From contig JBCDIT010000004.1 in the NCBI GenBank assembly GCA_038748775.1, forward strand, positions 263,926 to 327,925: DNA of 64,000 nucleotides. The letters run 5' to 3'. Source of the DNA: DAIQNV01 sp038748775. Lineage in GTDB: Bacteria > Planctomycetota > Phycisphaerae > Phycisphaerales > UBA1924. This document shows, piece after piece, positions 41,462 through 49,996 of the stretch. Each line of letters begins with the position of its first letter. Within the stretch, counting starts at the first letter, position 1. The notes under the pieces were generated by a model. It was not told the DNA's origin and made no database searches. It saw only the letters and a list, made by a program, of their open reading frames with translations. Made by a program: the position numbers and the translations under genes.

Positions 41462-41866
41462 TCAACGGTCTTTCACCCGCACAACAAACCGCAACCCAGA
41501 CCACGTCTCATCGATCGCGCAGACCTTGTTGTCGACGAGACCTCGGTCGAGTCCGAACGAGCGAACGTCGGCGCCTGTGAGATCGGTCGGCACGCCGGAC
41601 GCCTTCTTTGGCCAGCCGACCCAGAGCCCGCCGGCTTCAGTGAGCCTCGCGGCCGCTTTGTCGAACCGCGCGAGGAGGTCGGACCGACGCTCGCAGAGCA
41701 TCACGATGACGTCGAACGACTTCGAGCCTCGCAGATCGTTTCTGAGTTTGACGTCGGGCGGAAGGTCGTCGCCAAGGAGGGTCGGGCTCGCGTTCAGCAG
41801 TGCCACGCGGCCTGCAGGTTTGATCCCGAGCTTCTTTGGAAGCGGTGTGCCCGAGTAGGCGGCCAT
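41462..41866 (-). CDS. DUF3052-family protein
   Basis: A 134-residue protein with the DUF3052 pattern: YSGTPLPKKLGIKPAGRVALLNAS, VIVMLCERRSDLLARF, GGLWVGWPKKASG, and GLVDNKVCAIDETWSGLRFVVR. Family function is unknown. It converges on the DUF1444-like gene (13 bases apart) and is divergent from the SDR gene. Confidence 0.9.
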   Translation of the reverse strand: MAAYSGTPLPKKLGIKPAGRVALLNASPTLLGDDLPPDVKLRNDLRGSKSFDVIVMLCERRSDLLARFDKAAARLTEAGGLWVGWPKKASGVPTDLTGADVRSFGLDRGLVDNKVCAIDETWSGLRFVVRVKDR

Positions 41867-41913
41867 CGGGCCAGCGTATCGGCGGAGGGTCGTCCGCCGG
41901 GGGCGACGCGTTC

Positions 41914-41942
41914 TTGCGTCGATATTTATCCATACGTATAGT
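41914..41942 (+). promoter_or_regulatory. Predicted sigma-70 type promoter for the SDR gene
   Basis: TTGCGT (41914-41919), 17-base AT-rich spacer, TATAGT (41937-41942). Transcription would begin near 41949, about 20 bases before the ATG of the SDR gene. Confidence 0.65.
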
Positions 41943-41968
41943 GATGCTCACCTAGGCCGAAAGGGGGC

Positions 41969-42835
41969 ATGATGTCCGGCGAGCGAACTGCTGTCGTCAC
42001 AGGGTCGACTGGGGGGCTGGGAACCGAGATCGTCCGCCTCTTGGCGGAGTCCGGCTACGACCTGGTCCTCGTCAATCGAGCGAGCGACCGAGCCAAGACG
42101 CAACGCGATCAACTCGAAGCGTCGTTTCCGAGCCGACGCGTCTTGGGCATCGACGCGGACTTGATGGACGTCACAACGATCCACGCGGCGGCCGAACGCG
42201 TGAAGGGCGAGTGCGGCTCGGTCAAGGCGCTGTACAACGTCGCAGGGCTGCTCACCGACCAACGGATGACCAGCGCTCAGGGCATCGAGGGGCACTTCGC
42301 GGTCAACACGCTCGCGCCGTACGTGATGGCGATGGCGCTCCGCGAGCCGCTTTCCACCGGATCGTCCCGGGGTGATCTTTCGGTTGTCGTCAATTTCTCA
42401 AGCTCGGCGGTAAAGGGGGTCAAGGCGCTGAACGCCGCGGATCTCGCCAACCCGAGCGATATCGGCGGGCTCTTCGGGGCATACGCGACAACGAAGTTCG
42501 CGGTAACGGCAGTCTCTTGCATGCTCGCCGACGAGTTTCAGAAAGACGGGACGATCGTCGTTTCCGCCGATCCGGGCGCGACCCGTACCGCGATGACCAA
42601 GGGCAACCTCGCGATGCCTTGGTTCCTCCGGCTTCTCGCACCGCTCGTGTTTTCTTCGCCTGAGAAGCAGGCGACGAAACTCGTCAGCGGTGTGGAGCAG
42701 GCACGAGCGGCGGGGTCGTCCGGGGCGTTCATCGCGAGTGGGAAGCAGGCCGAGAACCCGCCGCTCGCGATGGACGCGAACGTGCAGGCCGATCTTCGAT
42801 CGGTTCTCGACCGGTACGCGTACACCCAGGCGTGA
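41969..42835 (+). CDS. Short-chain dehydrogenase/reductase
   Basis: A 288-residue SDR protein with the NAD(P) motif TGSTGGLGTE (residues about 9-18), an NAG-like VAGLLT, an active-site serine region (NFSSSAV) and the catalytic YATTKFAVTA (Tyr and Lys). The C-terminus fits the retinol dehydrogenase-like subgroup. AAAGGGGG precedes the ATG, and a second ATG follows directly. Substrate unknown. The next gene is a glutamine amidotransferase 50 bases away. Confidence 0.92.
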   Translation: MMSGERTAVVTGSTGGLGTEIVRLLAESGYDLVLVNRASDRAKTQRDQLEASFPSRRVLGIDADLMDVTTIHAAAERVKGECGSVKALYNVAGLLTDQRMTSAQGIEGHFAVNTLAPYVMAMALREPLSTGSSRGDLSVVVNFSSSAVKGVKALNAADLANPSDIGGLFGAYATTKFAVTAVSCMLADEFQKDGTIVVSADPGATRTAMTKGNLAMPWFLRLLAPLVFSSPEKQATKLVSGVEQARAAGSSGAFIASGKQAENPPLAMDANVQADLRSVLDRYAYTQA

Positions 42836-42885
42836 GCTCGGTTCGCCGTTCGAGGCGGCCGAGGGGGCGGGGCTAAAGTTCGGAC

Positions 42886-43584
42886 GTGATCCTGCTTATC
42901 GACAACTACGACTCGTTCACCTGGAACCTCGTCCATCGCCTGGGCGAGCTCGACCGCACGCTCGAACCGGGCCGCGATCTGCTGGTCGAGCGCAACGACA
43001 AAATCGATGTCGACGCGATCAAAGCGCTCAAGGACGGCCAGGGCCCGAGCCACGTCATCGTGTCCCCGGGGCCCTGCACGCCCAACGAAGCGGGTGTGAG
43101 TGGCGACGTGATCTCCGCGTTCGCCGGCCGCATACCGATCTTGGGTGTGTGCCTGGGCCACCAATGCATGGCCTCCGAGCACGGCATGGTCGTCGAGCGG
43201 CACCCGATTCTCATGCACGGCAAGACCAGCCCGGTCGAGCACGACGGGACCGGCGTCTTCGAGGGCCTGCCCAACCCTTTCATCGCGACCCGCTATCACA
43301 GCCTCATCGTTCGGGCCGACAGCGTTCCGACCGAGACCGACGCCGAAGGCAATGGTTGGGCGGTCACGGCGACCAGCGAAGAGCCGGACGGCGAACGCGT
43401 GGTCATGGGGCTTCGCCGCGTGTGGGGCGAGCCGACGTGGCCAGACGGGTCGGCCAAGCAGCCGCTGGAGGGCGTGCAGTTCCACCCCGAGAGCTTCCTG
43501 ACCACCGACGGTCCGGCGCTGCTCGCGAACTTCTTGGCGATGGGGCCGGGCGGTCGCGAGACGCGGCTTACCGCGACGGTCTGA
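42886..43584 (+). CDS. trpG: Anthranilate/aminodeoxychorismate synthase amidotransferase (TrpG/PabA)
   Basis: Class-I glutamine amidotransferase that supplies ammonia for anthranilate or p-aminobenzoate synthesis. The 232 residues contain LLIDNYDSFTWNL, IVSPGPCTPNEAG, the nucleophile GVCLGHQ (Cys 89) and the catalytic histidine in GVQFHPESF. GTG start at 42886. No trpE/pabB neighbour is present, so which pathway it serves is open; a shared TrpG/PabA is common. Confidence 0.93.
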   Translation: MILLIDNYDSFTWNLVHRLGELDRTLEPGRDLLVERNDKIDVDAIKALKDGQGPSHVIVSPGPCTPNEAGVSGDVISAFAGRIPILGVCLGHQCMASEHGMVVERHPILMHGKTSPVEHDGTGVFEGLPNPFIATRYHSLIVRADSVPTETDAEGNGWAVTATSEEPDGERVVMGLRRVWGEPTWPDGSAKQPLEGVQFHPESFLTTDGPALLANFLAMGPGGRETRLTATV

Positions 43585-43631
43585 CCGCGTGCCGGCACCC
43601 GCGAACTACGACTGGCGGATATCCTCGTAAC

Positions 43632-44084
43632 ATGATCGATCCCGCCCCGACGACCAAGATCGCTCCCTCGACCGCTCGCGGCGTGCTCGCCTCGAGGATG
43701 CCCGAGACCGCAACCAAGCCGGCGATGGTCGTGCTGACGTTCTACAACACGCAGTACGAACTGCACCTGCTGCCGGTCGGCGACGTGGTGAGCCCCGCGA
43801 ACGCACCCGAAGGCAAGCGCGTCGAGGGCAGCATCCGGGCCGACGCCAAGCGGGTCGATGTTGTCACCTCAGGCGGGCGGTACGTCGAGCCGGTGCATGG
43901 GAGGCCCCGTCGCGTCCAGGGCTCGATCGTTGCAACCGACAACACCAAGAACACGATCACTGTGAACGCCGGTGTCCCCATCGAGTGCCGCCTGACCGAC
44001 CGTCGTCAGTCGGCCGCGCAGTTCGAAGTGGGGCAGTTCGTCAGCTTCGACGTGATGCGCGGCGCGACCTTCGAGCTGGGGTGA
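43632..44084 (+). CDS. Hypothetical protein
   Basis: A 150-residue protein, starting hydrophilic, then a compact beta-rich domain (MVVLTFYNTQYELHLLPVGDV, GKRVEGSIRADAKRVDVVTSGGRYVEPVHGRPRRVQGSIVATD, FEVGQFVSFDVM). Lack of signal peptide suggests cytoplasmic. No family recognised. ATG 43632; it is followed directly by the TMEM175-like gene (TGA TTG). Confidence 0.72.
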   Translation: MIDPAPTTKIAPSTARGVLASRMPETATKPAMVVLTFYNTQYELHLLPVGDVVSPANAPEGKRVEGSIRADAKRVDVVTSGGRYVEPVHGRPRRVQGSIVATDNTKNTITVNAGVPIECRLTDRRQSAAQFEVGQFVSFDVMRGATFELG

Positions 44085-44849
44085 TTGCTCGTGCTCAGGG
44101 GCCTGGTCAAGTCGAACGCAAGCCACGACGGGATGGGGTTCCGGCTCCGGGGCCTCGAGATGACCCGCCTCGAGACCTTCGTCGACGCGGCCTTCGCGTT
44201 CAGCGTAACGATGCTCGCGTTGTCGCCTGACAACGTGCCGCGGACGTTCGATGAGATGATGGTCCTCTTCAAGGGCATCCCGGCGTTCCTTACCAGCCTG
44301 GCGATGCTCCTGCTCTTTTGGAACGGTCACGTTCGGATGAGCAGCCGCTACGGACTCGATGACGGGGTGTCGAGGGTGCTGAGCGGCGCCTTCATAGCGG
44401 TGATGCTGGTCTACGTCTATCCGCTGAAGTTCATGGTGGGCAGCTTCTTCGAGAATTACATTCCGGCGCTCAGAACACCGACGTTCTTCAATTCGATCGG
44501 CTCGGCTCAGAGCCTCTCGACGATGTTCATCGTGATGAGCTCGGGGTTCGTAGGCATGAACGTCATGCTAACCATGCACGATCTCTATGCGTTGAAGATG
44601 CGCAAGGCGCTGGCGTTCACGATGCACGAGATCAAAGTCGTGAGGTGTGAGGTAGGCGCATCGCTGGTGTACATCGCGTTCGGCGTCGCGTCACTGATGA
44701 TCGCGATCGCGTTGCGAAGCGGGGCGGGCGTGGTTTGGGCGGGGTTCGTATACGCGGGGCTCGGCGCCGCGATCCCCCTCTATTGGACGGTCTTCGGCCC
44801 GTCGAAAGCCGAGATCTCGGACGCTCGGGCTCAGGCGAGTGAAGAGTGA
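44085..44849 (+). CDS. TMEM175/DUF1211-like membrane protein
   Basis: TMEM175-type proteins form potassium-selective channels in prokaryotes. This 254-residue protein has five or six hydrophobic segments and the family-like first helix RLETFVDAAFAFSVTMLAL (compare R-x-E-x-F-x-D-x-x-F-A). Further helices: FLTSLAMLLLFWNGHV, GAFIAVMLVYVYPLKF, STMFIVMSSGFVGMNVML, VYIAFGVASLMIAIAL and AGFVYAGLGAAIPLY. The TTG at 44085 is the first codon after the previous stop; an ATG at 44133 (MGFRLRGLEM) is closer to the family start. Channel activity is inferred. Confidence 0.83.
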   Translation: MLVLRGLVKSNASHDGMGFRLRGLEMTRLETFVDAAFAFSVTMLALSPDNVPRTFDEMMVLFKGIPAFLTSLAMLLLFWNGHVRMSSRYGLDDGVSRVLSGAFIAVMLVYVYPLKFMVGSFFENYIPALRTPTFFNSIGSAQSLSTMFIVMSSGFVGMNVMLTMHDLYALKMRKALAFTMHEIKVVRCEVGASLVYIAFGVASLMIAIALRSGAGVVWAGFVYAGLGAAIPLYWTVFGPSKAEISDARAQASEE

Positions 44850-44921
44850 ACAGGTCGCCTTCCGGCTCGTATTCGCCGGTGTCGGATTGACCGGCGCCCG
44901 AGATGCGACGATGATATTGCG

Positions 44922-45293
44922 ATGAAGTCGGCGTTCACAGCCTTCGTCTACATCTGGTCCCTGGTCGCTTGGCCGGCGATCGCGGTCGCTGTGCCTACAT
45001 CGGTCGAGACCACGCATTCCGAGGTCGTGACCATGGAGTCGTCTGGCTTGGATGAGGCGTGCTGCGGCTGTTGCGAGACCGATGGAACGCCGACTGACGA
45101 GCGACACCCTTGCGATGACAATCCCCGGTGCCCTTGCACCAAGGTGTCGTTCGGGTCTGGAGTCGTGATGCTCCCGGGTGAACGGGCGTGGGCGCCGCGT
45201 GCGCCGCGTGTTGGTGCACCGTTCTCCTCGTCCTTCAACGCGTGCTGGCGGCCGGTGAGGCCGCTCCTCCGGCCTCCGATCCTGTCCGCGTGA
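44922..45293 (+). CDS. Cysteine-rich exported protein
   Basis: A 123-residue protein with a signal peptide (FVYIWSLVAWPAIAVAVP) and a short Cys-rich segment CCGCCETDGTPTDERHPC...CPC with about nine cysteines in 30 residues. The C-terminal half is Pro/Arg-rich. Family not recognised. It precedes a second, more extreme Cys-rich gene, and both may bind metal. ATG 44922. Confidence 0.7.
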   Translation: MKSAFTAFVYIWSLVAWPAIAVAVPTSVETTHSEVVTMESSGLDEACCGCCETDGTPTDERHPCDDNPRCPCTKVSFGSGVVMLPGERAWAPRAPRVGAPFSSSFNACWRPVRPLLRPPILSA

Positions 45294-45375
45294 CCGTGCC
45301 GCCTCTTCGGGCGGTGTCTTCACGTGTTTGACGGATCACTTTGATTTTCACGTTGAATCAACGAAGGAGGCTGTC

Positions 45376-45639
45376 ATGCGACAGTTCATCAAGATTGGTG
45401 CGCCCGTACTCGCCATCTGCGCCGCCGGCGCTCTGGCGGGGGTGCTCTCCATGTCGCCCGCACAGGAGGCCGTCGAGGCGCCGTGCTCGAGTTGCACCGC
45501 GTGCGAGTGCGTCGAATGCTCGTGCGCCGCGGCGTGCGACTGCGCCACCTGCGCGTGTGATGCGTGCGACTGCGAGGTCGGCGACTGCGACGCGTCGGCG
45601 TGCGATGACGCGTGCGCGACCGCGTGCTGCGGTGGTTAG
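45376..45639 (+). CDS. Metallothionein-like exported protein
   Basis: An 87-residue protein: signal peptide (IGAPVLAICAAGALAGVLS), then about 52 residues containing 17 cysteines, many as C-x-C or C-x-x-C (CSSCTACECVECSC...DCATCACDACDC). The mature part also has many Asp and Glu. This looks like an exported metal-binding protein. ATG 45376 is set by a strong AAGGAGG site; the longer frame from 45328 is discarded. It follows the other Cys-rich gene after 82 bases. Confidence 0.85.
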   Translation: MRQFIKIGAPVLAICAAGALAGVLSMSPAQEAVEAPCSSCTACECVECSCAAACDCATCACDACDCEVGDCDASACDDACATACCGG

Positions 45640-45682
45640 CAACGCTCAGCATCGCGCCCATCGGGCGTGATCGATGACACAC

Positions 45683-45712
45683 CGTCGCCGGGGCTCGAAG
45701 GCCCCGGCGACG
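45683..45712. terminator. Strong hairpin between converging genes
   Basis: A perfect 12-bp stem CGTCGCCGGGGC (45683-45694) and GCCCCGGCGACG (45701-45712) with a 6-base loop. It sits between the metallothionein-like gene (+) and the permease gene (-) and may act in both directions, but no T-run follows. Confidence 0.65.
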
Positions 45713-45726
45713 ATTCGACAAATGGG

Positions 45727-46734
45727 CTACTCGATCCTCGGGTCAACCCAGCGGTACAGCACGTCGACCACCAGGTTGAACAGAATCAGCATCGTCGCGA
45801 AGATCAAGACGACGCCCATGATCAAGAACAGGTCTTTGTTCTGAACCGCGTTGACGAAGTGCTGGCCCAGGCCCGGGACGGTGAACACACGCTCGACGAT
45901 GAACGAGCCGGTCATCGCGAGAGCCGCGGCGGGGCCGAGGTAGCTCAGCACCGGAAGAAACGCGTTCTTGAGCGCGTGGCGGAGTAGGACCGCCCGTTCC
46001 CGGGCGCCCTTGGCTCGGGCGGTTCGGACGTAGTCGCTCGAGAGGGCCTCGATCATGCCCAGGCGTGTGAGCCTGGCGATGTAGGCCGCGAAGGGGAGGC
46101 TGAGCGTGACCGCGGGCAGGACCAGGGCTCGAACGGTGCCCCATTCGGCCACCGGGAACAGCCCGATGAGCACGCCGAAGAACAAGAGCAGGACCGTTCC
46201 GATGACGAAGCTGGGCAGGCTGATCCCGACAAGCGCGACCGCCAGTGTCGCGAGATCGGCCAGGCTGTTGGGCTTGACGGCGCCGAGAACGCCCGCCGTG
46301 AGTCCCAAGGCCAGTGCGATCAAGATGGCCGCACCGCCCAACGCGACCGAGACGGGCAGGGCGCTCGCGATGATCTCGTTCACGTCCCAGTCGTCGTACT
46401 GAAGGCTCGGGCCAAGGTCGAAGATGCTCCGCTCCGGTGGGGTGACCCCTGCGGCAATCGCGGCCTCGCGTTCCCGTTCGATCGTCCCGTCGAGCGTATC
46501 GCCGACCCAGGCGATGCCGGTCGCGCTTCGCAGATAGCTCCAGTAGAACCTCGGGAAGCTGTCGAGGTTGTACTGCCTTTGCATCTGCTCGATGACCTCC
46601 CGCGGCGGCTGGCGGCCCTCGGGGTTCTCGAGCGGGTTCCCCGGGACCGCCCACGCGAGCACGAGCGTGATCGTGTAGATCACGAGCACGATCAGCGGGA
46701 GCTGGGCGAGGCGTCGGAGGATGAGACCGGTCAA
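45727..46734 (-). CDS. Peptide/nickel-type ABC transporter permease (DppB-like)
   Basis: Inner-membrane permease of the peptide ABC importer family. The 335 residues start LTGLILRRLAQLPLIVLVIYTITLVLAWAVPGNPLEN, have an extended periplasmic region, then further helices (ASALPVSVALGGAAILIALALG, LATLAVALVGISLPSFVIGTVLLLFFGVLIG) and the cytoplasmic EAA-type loop (YVRTARAKGARERAVLLRHALKNAFLP). The TTG start overlaps the TGA of the binding-protein gene (TTGA). No second permease or ATPase genes are next to it. Confidence 0.93.
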   Translation of the reverse strand: MTGLILRRLAQLPLIVLVIYTITLVLAWAVPGNPLENPEGRQPPREVIEQMQRQYNLDSFPRFYWSYLRSATGIAWVGDTLDGTIEREREAAIAAGVTPPERSIFDLGPSLQYDDWDVNEIIASALPVSVALGGAAILIALALGLTAGVLGAVKPNSLADLATLAVALVGISLPSFVIGTVLLLFFGVLIGLFPVAEWGTVRALVLPAVTLSLPFAAYIARLTRLGMIEALSSDYVRTARAKGARERAVLLRHALKNAFLPVLSYLGPAAALAMTGSFIVERVFTVPGLGQHFVNAVQNKDLFLIMGVVLIFATMLILFNLVVDVLYRWVDPRIE

Positions 46735-48689
46735 GGCCGCCCCCCGAGGTGACCAAAGAGCAGCGCCTCGACACGATCCGAGAACGGGCCCATCCGCATC
46801 GGCTTCCACTCGTCGCGCCCGACCCCATCGCCCATGACGTCGAAGACGTGCACGTTCTGTTTGGTCTGCGGATGCGTCGTGAGTCCAGTCAGCTCGTGAG
46901 CGTCGAACATGTAGACGGTGTTGTAGTAGAAGATCGGGAAGACAGGCAGATCCTCCTCCATGATCTGCTTCTCCGCCCTGGCGAGAATCTCGAACCGTTT
47001 CGCCGCGTCGGTCTCCAGAGCCGCTGCTTCGAGTAGCGCGTCGTAGTTGGCGTCGGAGTACTTGCGGTCGTTGTTGCCGTTTCCGGTCTTCGAGAGATCG
47101 AGGAAAGTCGTGGGGTCGGCGTAGTCCCCGTACCACCCGGCGCGGCTCACCATGTAGTTGCCTTCCTTGAGATCATTCCGATAGACCTTCAGCTCCTTCT
47201 GAGCAAGCAGCGTCTCGACCCCAAGGTTCTCTTCCCAGTTGCGCGCGAAGACCTGAGCGACAAGATCGTGGCCGGCGTCTTTGTTGAAGACCATCTCAAC
47301 GACAACCGGGAAGTCCTCGCTGGGGTTGGGATAGCCCGCCTCGGCCATAAGTGTTCGGGCTTGGTCGATGATGGCCTGCCTCTCCGCATCGCTCTTGGCC
47401 GAACCCACGTCGGGCAGACCCGCCGGCGGTGTGTAGCCGGCGACCGAGCCCGGCGGGAGCAGCGATCTGGCGACCGGTTCGCCCAGCCGTCGCACGTCGT
47501 CGGCGATGGCCTGCTTGTCGACGACAAGGCTGAAGGCTTTGCGCACCCGCCGATCGGCGAACGGGTTGGGTCGCCCGTCGGGCAGCGTCGGCTGGCAGTT
47601 GAAGTTCCAGAAATACGTCCCGAAGCTTGGCACCGCGTGCGTGTGGGCTCGGGGGTCCTGGGGCAGCATGCGGTCGATGGTGAACTGGTCGTACCCTTGG
47701 GCCTTGAGCCGCTCGTACTCCTCACGGTGGTCGTCATAGAACGCGAGCTTGTCGGCGACCATGTCTCCTCGGTACCCGCTCGCGACATTGGCGACGAACT
47801 GCGCGGCGCCGGTCTGATACGCGAGGATCTGAGCGTTGGGCTCTTCGACCGAGGGGACCAAGATCGAGCCGATGTCAATCGACGCCTTGTCCCAGTATGT
47901 CTCGCTCCGCTCGAAACGCATGTCGCGTTTGAAACGCCAGCGGACGAGTTCGAACGGCCCGTTCGTGACGAGCGTGGGGGGTTTGGTCCACCCGCCGCGG
48001 CGGTCGAGGCTGCCGGTCTTCGGGTCGGGGCGTTCGTACTGGCTCACCAGCGGCGCGTGCACCGGGCTGAGCACGGCGAACGAGCACAGGTCGAGCCAGA
48101 ACGGTTGAGGGCGCACGAGCCGCATCCAGAGCGTCTTGTCGTCGAGCGCCTTGAGCTCGACGGTCTCGTCGAAGCGTGCCTGGGTCGCCTCCCACAACGC
48201 TTCGCCGTCGGAGTAGGCGCTCGTTCCCTTGGCCAGCTTGTCGAGTTCCGAGGTCCGCCAGTCGTAGAACGCCCGGGCGCCCTCGATCGACATGAAGAAC
48301 TTGAAGTAGTCGGAGGCGATGTCGGGCAGCATGGCGCGCCGCCAGCTATAGACGAAATCGTGGGCGGTGACCGGGGCCCCGTTCGACCAGTCGGCGTCGG
48401 GGCGGATGAGGAAGGTGTATTCACGCCCGTCGTCGCTGATATCCCAACGCTCGGCGGCCGCCGGCACCGGTTCGAACCCGGGGCTGAGCACGTCGTTGCG
48501 GGTGAGGCCCTCGTAGATCATCCGCGCGACGAGCAGGTCTTGCATCCAGCTCATCCGCTGGGGATCGAGCGTGTTGACATCGCCCCGATTGATGAACGTG
48601 AAGTCGGCGGGCGGATCGGGGCGGTCGGCGACGATCGTGGCCGAAACCAGTACAACGAGCAACGCGAGCGTGAGGAAGAGCTTGGCCAT
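46731..48689 (-). CDS. Oligopeptide-type ABC transporter substrate-binding protein
   Basis: A 652-residue solute-binding protein of the family 5 (OppA/DppA) type. It has an N-terminal hydrophobic signal/anchor (LFLTLALLVVLVSATIVA), NRGDVNTLDPQRMSWMQD, YTFLIRPDADWSNGAPVTAHDFVYSWRR (the family signature) and later RKAFSLVVDKQAIADDV and LAQKELKVYRNDLKEGNYMV. It binds its ligand outside the inner membrane and hands it to the permease whose start overlaps its stop. Ligand unknown. Confidence 0.95.
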   Translation of the reverse strand: MAKLFLTLALLVVLVSATIVADRPDPPADFTFINRGDVNTLDPQRMSWMQDLLVARMIYEGLTRNDVLSPGFEPVPAAAERWDISDDGREYTFLIRPDADWSNGAPVTAHDFVYSWRRAMLPDIASDYFKFFMSIEGARAFYDWRTSELDKLAKGTSAYSDGEALWEATQARFDETVELKALDDKTLWMRLVRPQPFWLDLCSFAVLSPVHAPLVSQYERPDPKTGSLDRRGGWTKPPTLVTNGPFELVRWRFKRDMRFERSETYWDKASIDIGSILVPSVEEPNAQILAYQTGAAQFVANVASGYRGDMVADKLAFYDDHREEYERLKAQGYDQFTIDRMLPQDPRAHTHAVPSFGTYFWNFNCQPTLPDGRPNPFADRRVRKAFSLVVDKQAIADDVRRLGEPVARSLLPPGSVAGYTPPAGLPDVGSAKSDAERQAIIDQARTLMAEAGYPNPSEDFPVVVEMVFNKDAGHDLVAQVFARNWEENLGVETLLAQKELKVYRNDLKEGNYMVSRAGWYGDYADPTTFLDLSKTGNGNNDRKYSDANYDALLEAAALETDAAKRFEILARAEKQIMEEDLPVFPIFYYNTVYMFDAHELTGLTTHPQTKQNVHVFDVMGDGVGRDEWKPMRMGPFSDRVEALLFGHLGGRP

Positions 48690-48722
48690 CTCCCTTAACG
48701 GTAGCGGGGAGGGAGACCAGCG

Positions 48723-49877
48723 TCAGCGGTCGAAGCGCAAGGGGTCGAACCCCAGACCTTGGCAGTTCACCAAGACGCCGGATTCCCCGATCAAACGCTG
48801 CGCCTCGACGCGGAACTTCGCAAAGTCCCGGGCTTCCAGCGGCTCGACAAGCTCGACCTGGCCGATGCAAGGAGCCTGGCGAAGGGTGCCGGCGCGTTTC
48901 TGCTCACCGAAGAAGACGAGCGAGGCGCCGATACCGACGAGCTGGATGTCGAAGCCCGAAGGGACCGAATCGTCCGCGTTGGCTTGGTTGACACGCTTGG
49001 AGACGAACGCGACGAGGTCACCGCCGTAGCCCACGGTTTCTCGGGATGACTCGGCCGGCAGGTCCGCGTTGACCGCCACGAAATCGCGGAGAATCAGGCC
49101 CGCGCGGACGAGCGGCAGGACGCTTTCATCGCTGGCATCGTTTGTGTCCGTCGCGAGGGCCAGCTTGGCAGATGAAGACGCGAGAACCGACACGCCGCGG
49201 GCGCTCAGACCCTCGATCCGGCTCGCCGGCACTCCGATCGCGGCCCCGATCGACCGCACGGCGGCGTCGGCCAACCGCGCGTCGTCTGTTTCCGCGAGCA
49301 CCGTTCCTACCCGTTCGAGCAGACGCCCGAGGGTTCGCTCGGTGACCGCCGGGCTGGACACCGAAACCGTGTCGAACACCGTCTCAGACGCAAACATCGC
49401 GAAGAAGCGCACCGAGGTGTCGGCGTCATCGATCGCCCGATCGACCAGCCGGACGTTGCTTTCGGTCGCGAGGTCTGCCGCGAGGCGGAGGCCAACGAGC
49501 TTGCGCCATGTATCGCCGGCGTCGACGAGTTGTTCGACTTCGTCTGAAAGCTCTCCGGCGAGTCCCTGGCGGAACGCGACCGAGACCACGCTTCGGTTTT
49601 TGGTCAGTACGTCGGTCAGGGCCGCTCTCGCGGTCGCGACGTCGGTGCGATCGTCGGAGAGCAACTCGGCTCGGTACTGGTCGACGAACTCGGTGATGCG
49701 TCCGCGATCGCCTCCGGAGAGCGTGACCGCTCTTGCGAGCTGGTCATCGATCCGGACGGTCTGACCGAGGGCGGGCGAGCAGAGCAACACCCCGGTTGCG
49801 ATGGCGGCGCTCCAGCCGGCGATTCGCTTGGCGAGTCGCTGGTGGGACGCCCTCGCTTCGGAGGTCCGATCGCGCAC
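48723..49877 (-). CDS. Hypothetical secreted protein with repeated helical segments
   Basis: A protein of about 384 residues. After a signal (WSAAIATGVLLCSPALGQ) it has many helical segments (ELLSDDRTDVATARAALTDVLT, WRKLVGLRLAADLATESNVRLVDRAIDDADTSVRFFAMFA, ERTLGRLLERVGTVLAETDDARLADAAVRSIGAAIG) reminiscent of HEAT-type repeats. No catalytic motif. Start GTG 49877 is preferred because GAGGAAA precedes it and it gives a normal signal; an ATG at 49994 is in frame. It follows the FNR gene on the same strand. Function unknown. Confidence 0.72.
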   Translation of the reverse strand: MRDRTSEARASHQRLAKRIAGWSAAIATGVLLCSPALGQTVRIDDQLARAVTLSGGDRGRITEFVDQYRAELLSDDRTDVATARAALTDVLTKNRSVVSVAFRQGLAGELSDEVEQLVDAGDTWRKLVGLRLAADLATESNVRLVDRAIDDADTSVRFFAMFASETVFDTVSVSSPAVTERTLGRLLERVGTVLAETDDARLADAAVRSIGAAIGVPASRIEGLSARGVSVLASSSAKLALATDTNDASDESVLPLVRAGLILRDFVAVNADLPAESSRETVGYGGDLVAFVSKRVNQANADDSVPSGFDIQLVGIGASLVFFGEQKRAGTLRQAPCIGQVELVEPLEARDFAKFRVEAQRLIGESGVLVNCQGLGFDPLRFDR

Positions 49878-49996
49878 GTGCTTTTCCTCGTGAGCCAGTC
49901 CCGTCACCGACGCGCCGAACCGACGACGCGCGAGGAGGGCAAACGTACCCGTGGCGGCACGCATGGTCAAACCCGCCGCTATGCAACCCCGCATCG

